This document shows positions 55,478-64,000 of a DNA stretch of 64,000 bases, in pieces (position 1 is the stretch's first letter; each line of letters opens with the position of its first letter). Origin of the DNA: Hyaloscypha bicolor E (taxonomy: Eukaryota > Ascomycota > Leotiomycetes > Helotiales > Hyaloscyphaceae). The notes below the pieces were generated by a model, which worked only from the letters and a program-made list of their open reading frames with translations, ran no database searches and had not been told where the DNA came from. Made by a program: the position numbers and the translations under genes. The DNA is taken from NCBI RefSeq assembly GCF_002865645.1, contig NW_020194554.1, positions 496,001-560,000 on the forward strand. Direction: 5' to 3'.

Positions 55478-58400
55478 ACCCCCTCTCTGGGCCCTTGTCC
55501 CTAAGAGGCCTGAGAGAACTATAAATAGCTTTATAAATAATTCCCTGAAATCTTTCCGGCTATTAGTTCTTCCTAAAAACTTCCTATAATTACCTTATTA
55601 TTATACCAGGTAATAGACTTAAGAATATAGTTTACTAATCCTGTCTAGCTAATTCGCAAATTACCTCTAGTAATTCCTTCTTATAAAAGTAGTACGGATA
55701 TGGCATATATTATTAGATAGGAAACTCTTCCGGTCTTCTAATTAGTTTATAAATTCTAACTTAGCCTCTATTTATAAATAAATTATTACTCTATAGGCCC
55801 AAGAGCTTGGAAAAGTTAATCCGATTTTCTAGTTTATTTATAAATTCCTTTTTTAGAACTTTCTGGATATTCCTAGTATAGAGCCGGTTCCAAATTCGTA
55901 ATTACTATTCGGGAAAAAGATATTATAAAAAGGCCTCTCTTTTCCTACTAACTAATCTTCCCTTTCTTTAATTATAATACTATATCTAGCTCTTTCTGTC
56001 TCTTATCTTTCTTCTTTAAGCCTTCTTTAAGCTTCTTTAAGCTTCTTTAAGCTTTATTTAAGTTCTCTTCTAATTTCCTTTTCTATTTCTTTATCTATTA
56101 AGATAAATACTTCTCTTAGTACTTATTAGCCTATTACTATCTATTTAGCTAATACTTTTATATCCTTAATTCGACCTTATTATCTTTAATATTCCAAGAA
56201 TATTACTAAGTTTCCTGACCTTACTTATATTAAGAGTAATAATTACTTAGTATATAATTACTACTACTTTAAAAATAAGAAATATAATTCTATAAGTTAT
56301 AATTTTCTTTATTTATTTCCTATTCTAATATTATCTAAGATTTCTTAAATATATATAATATAATTAAACCACTTTTTTTAAGCTATTAATATATATAAGT
56401 ATTTTTCTTATTCTTTATCTAAAAGAAAGAAAGCTATTACTATCTTTCTTCTATACTAAATAGTATATATTTCTTATATTAAAGCTATTATTTAAGACTA
56501 ATAGATTCCCTTAATAATTCAAGAAATAAGTTAAGTAATTCTTACTAGCTTAATATAAGTATAAAGTACTCTTAATAGTATAGTTAATATTCTTTAGTAT
56601 TAAGTAAGCTTATTTCTTTCTTATTTTTTATTAATAGCTAATAGCTTTATAGGCTAATTTACTATTTATTTCTCGAGAGAATCCTAATAAGAATAATAAT
56701 AAGAATAGTAGAAAGTAGTTATAAGAATGAAATATTTATAAAATATAGAAATTAGAGTTTTTAAAGTTCTTAGTAACTTTTATATAGTTTTTCCAAAAAT
56801 AAATATATAGTTTTTAATAGTTTCCTAATAAAAGCATTTATCTTTTATATCTCTATTTAGCTAATAGTATTATAATATTACTTTTTTTCAAGTATTCTTA
56901 TAATTCTTGAGCTATATTCTTTAGATTATTTAGTAGTTCCTATATATTATTTACTAATAAATAGCCTTTCTAATAAATAAGATATTTTCTTTCTTTTCTA
57001 TTCTTCTTATAGGCTATAATAGATTTTATCTCGAATTCTTCTTTGTCCTTAATCTCGACCGGTTCTGGTTCTATTATAGTTTCAAGAAAGAAATATAGAA
57101 AATATTATAGATCTAATATAATAATAATAATTTCAAGTAATATATTTATTTATATATTCCTATAACTTTTAGAACTTTAAAAGAGCCAAGATATTTATTT
57201 ACTAGTTTTATACTAGGTTATAGTAATTAAATATTCTTTATATAAAGTATAACTTTATTATATATATTAAATTTCTTATTAATATATTTCTTATTATAGT
57301 ACTTTTTCTATATATCTACTATTTCTTACTATTACTTTTCTAGTATCTTTTATTCTATTTAAATTCTTTATATTCTTTCTTATATTACTAATATCTTTTC
57401 TTCTAGAATATTATCCTTAATATATAGTTTAATACTAGGATAAAATCCGTATAATATATAAAATAGAGAAATTCCTATTATTAAATATATAAAGTTATTA
57501 TATATAAATTCTATAAAAGTAAGCTTTATTACCTAGTTATCTTACTAGTAACTAGTATAGTATCTTAAGTACTATTCTAGAGTTTAGTTTAGATTCTTTA
57601 TTTATTTATTAGTTTATAGGTAAAATACTATACTTAGCTATTATTAAACCTTTAAATAGAAATATAGACTTAACTAGAACTTATTTATAAAAACAAATTC
57701 TTTATTAGAGATTATATTTGCAAATATACTAAAGTCTTTAATAATATAATATATAAAAAGCTTTACTAATTCAGGAGCCAAGATTTCCTTAATAATTAGA
57801 ATATATTATATTATTTTTATATATTTATTAATAATAATAAATATAGAATTATATACTTTACTATAAAATATAGAAAAAAATAGCCTTATAATAAAGTCTA
57901 TAGTAATTTCTTACTATAGCTTAGAGAAAAGAAGAAATAAACTAAATATATTATATAATAAATATTTCTTTATTTTAGTCTATTAATATATAGGGCAAGT
58001 TCTAATATAGTCTTTTATATTCTTTTTTATACTTTACTAAAAGTATTTTCTTTAGAGAATCTCTAGTATTTTACTAGTATTAAAATACCTATCTATAAGG
58101 TTATTATAGTTAGCTTATAATAATTCTTTTTTAAACCCCGGCTTATTTAGTATATAAATAGTATTCTAATATTTTAATAACCCAGATATATTAAGTTCCC
58201 AAGTCTTAATAGCTCTAGTAAAAGTCTTTTTTAAGAACTATTTATATTACTAGTATTATATTAATAAATCGAGCCTTTAGTACTATAATAGTAGTTTAAA
58301 TAGTATCTTTTCGCCTTTTTTATATACTATTTCGGACCTAGCTACCTATATAGCTAGAATTTATAGTATATACTATTTATAATTAGCTATACTAATAATA

Positions 58401-61400
58401 TACTCAAGTAGTAGTATTTCCGGTACTATTCTATTACTAAAATAGATTTCTCTTTTGGAATTTCTTAGTATTTTACTAATTAAGAAGTATTTATCTTCTT
58501 TCTTCTAGGCCTTAAATTATAGTATTATAGAAATAATATAGTATCTTATTACTATTACCTATAAGGCTTTTTATTTTATATTTTATAACTTATTATAAAA
58601 TATAAATAGTAAAGTATTTTTATTTATATCTGCTATAAAGTCTGGCCTTCTTAATAGCCTATTAGTAAGGTTATTATATCCTGGCCGGTATTCTAAAACA
58701 AAATCAAAAATAGCTAGCTTCTTTACCTATCTTATTTATTAACTATTTAGTTTTCTTTTAGTTATAAAGTATTTCAAGTTATTATAATCTATCTTAATAA
58801 TAATAATATACCGGATATATACTAGATAATACTACTAAATATAAAATATTAAAATAATAGCCAAGAGCTTAGAATTATATATCTTATACTTACTTTTAAT
58901 TATAAATATTTTCTTTAAATAAAAAATAATAGGATATTCCCTGGCTTTTACTTTTTTACTAAAGAGCTAGGAAATTATACTTATAATTATAAATTCTAAA
59001 GCATTTATTTCTATATAAATCTTTAAGGCTAGGTTAAAATAATAAAGAATTAGTACTATTATAAATATAATTTATAGCTTCTTAAAAGCCCTATTTATCT
59101 TATTTATTTAACTAAAATAATATTATAAGTTTCTACCAGTTTTTAATAAATTAGTTAACTCTTTTACTATCCTAGAATATTTATAAATAAACCTCTAGTA
59201 AAAGTTAGTAAAACCCAGAAATACTTAAACTTCTCGAATATTATTTTTTAGAGCTAGCTATTTCCTAATAGCTATAATCCTACTAGCTTTTATTTCTATA
59301 CTATTTAAACTAATTATAAATCCTAAGAACTTTACTTTCTCTATATTAAACTCGTATTTTACTAAGTTTATAAAGAGCTAGTATTATTATAATTATTCGA
59401 ATATATATTAGACTATTATTATATATTATTCTGGATTCTCTAAATAAATTAAAATATTATCTAGATAAACTATATAAATAATATCTATAAGGTTTACTAA
59501 TATATAATTAATATATACCTGGAATATTACTAAAATATTAAATAGTCTAAAGAATATAATATAGTACTTAAAATATTTATAATATATTTGAAATACTATC
59601 TTTTACTTATTATTCTCTCGTATTTATAACTAATAATAAGTATCTTTTAAGTCTAGCTTTATATATATCTTTATTCTATAAAGCCTATTTATAGTCTTAC
59701 TAATAAGTAATAATAGTATTTAGTTCTTAATAATAATCTTATTTAGACTCCGGTAATTAATATATAAATATAGGTTGCCTTCTTTCTTTAAAATAAATAT
59801 AATTAGAATACTAGCTAGACTAGTAAAATAACGGATTTATTTCTTTTCTAGACTAGTATTAAGATATTCTCGAAAGACTTTAAGCTTTCTTTCTAATAAA
59901 GTATATATAGAATTATATAATAAGTAGAACCCTGGTTCTAAATCTATATAATATTCTATTATATAGTAATTAGGTAATATATCTATAGCCTTTATAAAGA
60001 ATATTTGGAAAAGGTCCTAATACTTCTTAAGAAATATAACTATTTTATTAATAGTAATAATAGTAATTCTTTAGCTATTTATTATAGGATAGGTAGTTAA
60101 TAGAAAAACATATATTTTATACTTTACTACTTTAGTAAACTTTCTAGTATTTAGAACTTTAATTTTCTATAATTAAATCTAGTATTTCTATATTATTTTT
60201 CTAAAGGAAATTAGGAAATTAACTTAGTAAAACTATAGAAATTCAAGTATTATATTAATATAATTTAGATTAAAATTATATAATATAAAATATATATTAG
60301 CCTTCTTTTAATTCTCTAGTATATTCTTAGTAATAATCCCAAGAATATAATCTCTATATAAATAAATTCTCTTTTTTTCTAGTAAGAATAAAAGAGTTAC
60401 CCTTAATATTAATAAAATACTTATATCTAAAGCTAATCTCCTTTTTATATAATTAGCCTCTATATTTGAATCTACTAATACTCTAACTCTTTATCTATCT
60501 TTTCTTATCTTAATAGTAATCTTAATTACTATTTTCGTTTTAGGGGCCTTGCCTTTTATAATATAAATAAGTATAACTATTATAGAATATATCTATTTCC
60601 CGGCTTCTTTAGTTCTAGATACTTATATACTTTATAGCTAAACTTATTATAGTTATAGCAAGTCGGTTTCCCTTAATTAGGACAAGTAATAGTATAATAA
60701 CTCTTCTTCTAATAAATAAAGCAAATTATATCTGATCTTATAGATCCTAATACGGGTACTATATTAGATTCTATTACTATATCTTTATTATCCTGGTTTT
60801 ATAAACCTTATAATAGAAATATACTTTTCTTTTATTTCTCTTTATTATTTCCTTTCTCTTTTCTCTTATTTTCTTTCTTTTACTATCCCGTTAGCTTATT
60901 ATTATATTTCTATTAAATAGATAGGTTTAAATTATTCTTAACTCTTATAATAGTAAAGATAAGCTTTTCTTTTTCTTATAAAGTATTTCCTTAATAATTA
61001 ATCTTATCTCGGATTTCTTGCCTTAAGCTACTAAATAAGTTATTTTGCTTTTATAATAAACCTATATATCCTAAATTATCTAATAGGCTATCTAAGTAAG
61101 ATATAAAGCTTTAGATACTCTAGCCTAGCTATTATTTAGTATTTTTAAACTTAGTAAAAATATTATTATTATAGTTCTCTAGATCCAAAATAAAATTCTT
61201 TATAAATTTAATAAAGATCTTCTAATCTATAGTATTAATACTTACTAATTACTTTTTATACTTCCAGATATCTCTAACTATATTCTTAAAACAGGAAGTA
61301 TAATATATAATCTTTACTATATTAGTAGTCTAGGTAATTCTATTATTTTTATATTATTTTAACTTTACCTAATAGAAAAAGTCCTAGGCTTTTTTAATAT

Positions 61401-61837
61401 TCTTTCCCTAATAAATAGATAGTTCTCGGGTTTTTAAAGTTCTCTAAACTAAGAATATTACCGGGAATATAACGGGTTCTATACTAGGTATTTAAATATC
61501 TTTAAAATAATAGATCTGAGTTTCTAGCTTTTCTAGATCTTCTCTTTATTATATCTCTATTTCTAACTTAGTAATATAATAGTAAACCGCTACTAATTTC
61601 TCTATTATTATTATTCTATTTACTAGTTCTAGGGGTATCTGAGTTTTATTTCCTTTTCCTAATTAGATAATATAAAGAGTACTTAACTAGGTACTTCCCT
61701 AAATACCCGGTTAGATTACTCTAGTAATAGTAGAAGTACTTCTTCTAGTTAATATTTAGCTATTAATATTTTTGTTTATTAATAGCTTAATTACCTTATA
61801 ATAAACTACTTTTCGAAGATTAAATTAATTAGAATAT

Positions 61838-62158
61838 AAGGCACGTAATAATAGGGTAATATATAAATAGTTAAAGTAAATAAGCTATAGAATAATACTT
61901 ATAAATATAACTAATTCCAAGAGTTAATTCTAATAAAAGACTAATTAATACCCTTTTCTAAAGCTAGAAGTATTTCCCTATATATTCTCTAGTATTTAGC
62001 CAAGCCTATAAAGTACTTTATTTAACTAGGAAATATAATCCTATATAATCCTATATAATTTATATAATTCTAATTATAAGTTTTATCTAAAATAAGAAAT
62101 TAGATCTATAATATCTAATAACTATTTATATACTATTATATATACTTATTATATTTTA
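61838..62158 (-). repeat. 5' LTR of Gypsy element 2
   Basis: Same content as 55,168-55,477, more RIP-mutated, with a small internal duplication AATCCTATAT near 62,040. Confidence 0.85.
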
Positions 62159-62190
62159 TATATATAATATTTATAAAATAGTTAATAAGT

Positions 62191-62250
62191 TTATTTATTT
62201 ATATTTTATTTATTTATATTTTATTTATTTATATTTTATTTATTTATATT
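62191..62250. repeat. 15-bp tandem repeat (TTATTTATTTATATT), four copies
   Basis: Four perfect consecutive units in AT-rich sequence between the Gypsy and Copia elements. The unit differs from the 15-bp array at 52,251. Confidence 0.85.
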
Positions 62251-62458
62251 TTATAAATAATAAAAAGTTAATAATTTTTTAAAAAAATAATTAATTTAAA
62301 CTTAAATTTTAATAATAAATAATACTTTTTATTAAAAACTCTTTATATATTATAACTAATATTATTAAATAAAGTATAGTTTATATAATTATATAATATT
62401 TTATATATTTATTATAAAATTATATTAAAAACTTATAATTTTATAAAAAATTAATATA

Positions 62459-64000
62459 ATTATTAGTTTATTAGTAATATATAATACTATTATATATTTA
62501 TAAAAGTATTATTTATATAAGATTAGTAAAGTTATTCTTTAGAAATAAGAATTATAGTATTATAGTATTAATATATAATTCCTAAATTTGCTAAGTCTAA
62601 AGAAGTCTAGTTTACTAATTAAATTACTAATAGAATACGAGGTTATATAATTATATTTTATATCTCATATCCTATTACCTATATTTTATTATTTATATCC
62701 CGTATCCCGTATCCTATAACTATATATATAACTCCTAAAGAAATAGCTATACTAATACTAGAAACTTTCTAAAAACGCGAAAAATAATATCTCTTTCTAA
62801 TTATATATAAATTCCCTAATCCGGCCTAGTACTAGATTTCCCAAATACTTTATATATTTATATTACTTCTGAGGTTTTAGTTATATACTAAAGAATATAG
62901 CCTTTTATATATAACTTTCTTTTCTATAATATTTTCCTATTTTATATATTTATTTTTCGTTCTATTTATACTTAACCTATTTCTTTATATCTAATTATAT
63001 AGTATTATATTAATTAGGTACTTAAGAGCGTTTATTAGCTTCGATTTTATTATGAAATCGGCAGGATTTAATTCTTTCTTAATTTATTTAACTTCTGTAA
63101 TTTCTTATTATTTATATATCTAGTAAAGATATATTATATTAATTATTAGATATTTCTCTCGAGTAATACCTAATTTAATAAGGCATTTATATAATAACTT
63201 CAAATTCATATAAATAACTAGTAGTAATTCTATTTCTAGTACTTTATTAATTATAGATTTAACTAAAGCGCCTATATTAAAATTATAAGCCATACTATAA
63301 AGTTCTAAAACTAGAATACTTCTAGTAATTCTCTTATATTTAGTAGAGAACTAGTAAATAATATTAGTATATCTAGTTCTATTTACTAGAACTAGAATAT
63401 ATCTAATTTAAGAAAAGAAATCTCTATTATTTGCAAATAAAGTATTTATAAAAATAATTAAATATAAGAACTTCTTTACTAGCTTTATAAATTATAGTTC
63501 TCTAGTAGTATTCTTAATTTGCTATTAAATACGCTTATTAAATGCCTTTATATTAGTTTCCGAGGGTTTAATAGCTTAAATAGTAATTAGTAGGTTATAT
63601 AAAGCTTCTGGTTAATAGACTAATATAATATATACTTCTCTTATATATTAGGTAATATATTAGTCCTAAATAGAGAGATTTTAATAAATAATACTTCTAT
63701 TAAATTTGAGATTATAATTAAAAGTAAGAAATTCATATTCTTTAGCTAATAACTTAGCCGTATAAAGCTTTAGTTATTTTGCTTTTATAAAATTATTAGT
63801 TCTAATAAATAAGGTATTATTAGTTTAAAGGCTAATAATTCCAAAGAATTACTTATTATAAAGTAGATAAGAGTTATAAATTAACTATTTTATAGAGAGC
63901 TTATTAATATAATAAGAATAATAAGTCTTAAACTAGTAGTTCCTAGCTTCTAATATATTATATAATAGTTTTATAACCTTTAGAATAGAATTATTTTTTA
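62459..64000 (-). mobile_element. Inverted, RIP-degraded Copia copy (3' part; runs off the window)
   Basis: The reverse complement matches the Copia element at the window's left end, from about 3,470 through the RNase H region to the end of its LTR near 5,010. For example, CGATTTTATTATGAAATCGG at 63,040 corresponds to 4,390-4,420 in reverse. The LTR part is about 62,459-62,970. Here both RNase H and LTR are heavily RIP-mutated, unlike the left copy. Confidence 0.85.

Larger units (their letters stand above)
55168..62158 (-). mobile_element. Second Gypsy LTR retrotransposon, RIP-degraded, minus strand
   Basis: LTRs of about 310 bp at 55,168-55,477 and 61,838-62,158 are in the same orientation. 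The minus-strand polypurine tract GGGCCCAGAGAGGGGG adjoins the left LTR, so the coding direction is leftward. Around 59,450 the minus strand reads IVYLDNILIYLENPE, a RIP-mutated YLDDILIYS reverse-transcriptase motif. LTR sequences differ from those of Gypsy element 1, so this is a separate family. No intact frame. Confidence 0.85.

Noticed and set aside
1..64000. tRNA or rRNA genes
   Set aside because: No convincing box A/box B pairs with a cloverleaf, and no rRNA-like conserved stretches, were recognised by eye.

Overview
The window is nuclear DNA of a filamentous ascomycete. The evidence is short GT..AG introns of about 45-75 nt with CTAAC or CTGAC branch sites, fungal-specific families (HET, DUF6594, DUF7704, DUF8035-type, FAS1), and long AT-rich blocks poor in CpA and rich in TpA, the signature of RIP (repeat-induced point mutation). 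The gene content suggests Pezizomycotina, possibly Leotiomycetes, but that placement is inference.

Layout. Positions 1-5,010 hold the tail of a Gypsy element with its LTR and a RIP-mutated Copia element whose 3' end is not mutated. A decaying gene follows at 6.6-10.3 kb: a nitrilase / N-terminal-amidase-like protein that has lost its catalytic Cys, with a frameshifted membrane-anchored 3' part. At 10.8-13.25 kb lies an HExxH metallopeptidase-like gene with a 1-kb retroposon in an intron, flanked by a 14-bp target duplication. Positions 13.3-15.4 kb and 20.0-21.2 kb hold non-autonomous terminal-inverted-repeat elements. Between and after them are a DUF7704 membrane protein (15.8 kb), a HET-domain gene (17.3-19.4 kb), a membrane-anchored M24 metallopeptidase (23.1-24.6 kb) and a large multi-pass membrane protein (25.5-27.9 kb).

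Positions 28.47-37.86 kb are one nested, RIP-degraded insertion: a Gypsy retrotransposon inside a Tc1/mariner-like DDE transposon. Directly after it, on the minus strand (38.05-40.78 kb), is the most interesting gene. Splice phases join a trypsin-like serine protease (His237, Asp288, Ser374) to a C-terminal DUF6594 membrane domain in one predicted protein of 797 aa. It is divergently paired with a tail-anchored protein gene at 41.3-42.4 kb.

A DUF8035-type Arg/Ser-rich protein (44.0-45.9 kb) and a two-FAS1-domain membrane protein (48.9-50.3 kb) complete the genic part. From about 52 kb to the end the sequence is an AT-rich compartment: 15-bp tandem repeats, a long-TIR element, a pogo/Fot relic, a second RIP-degraded Gypsy (55.2-62.2 kb), and an inverted copy of the same Copia element that opens the window.

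The genes are not a metabolic cluster. HET, the protease-DUF6594 fusion and several tail-anchored or multi-pass membrane proteins are classes seen around fungal allorecognition and cell-death loci, in a small GC-balanced island between RIP'd repeats. Any role in incompatibility is inference only. All intron/exon structures were read by eye from splice signals and reading phase.
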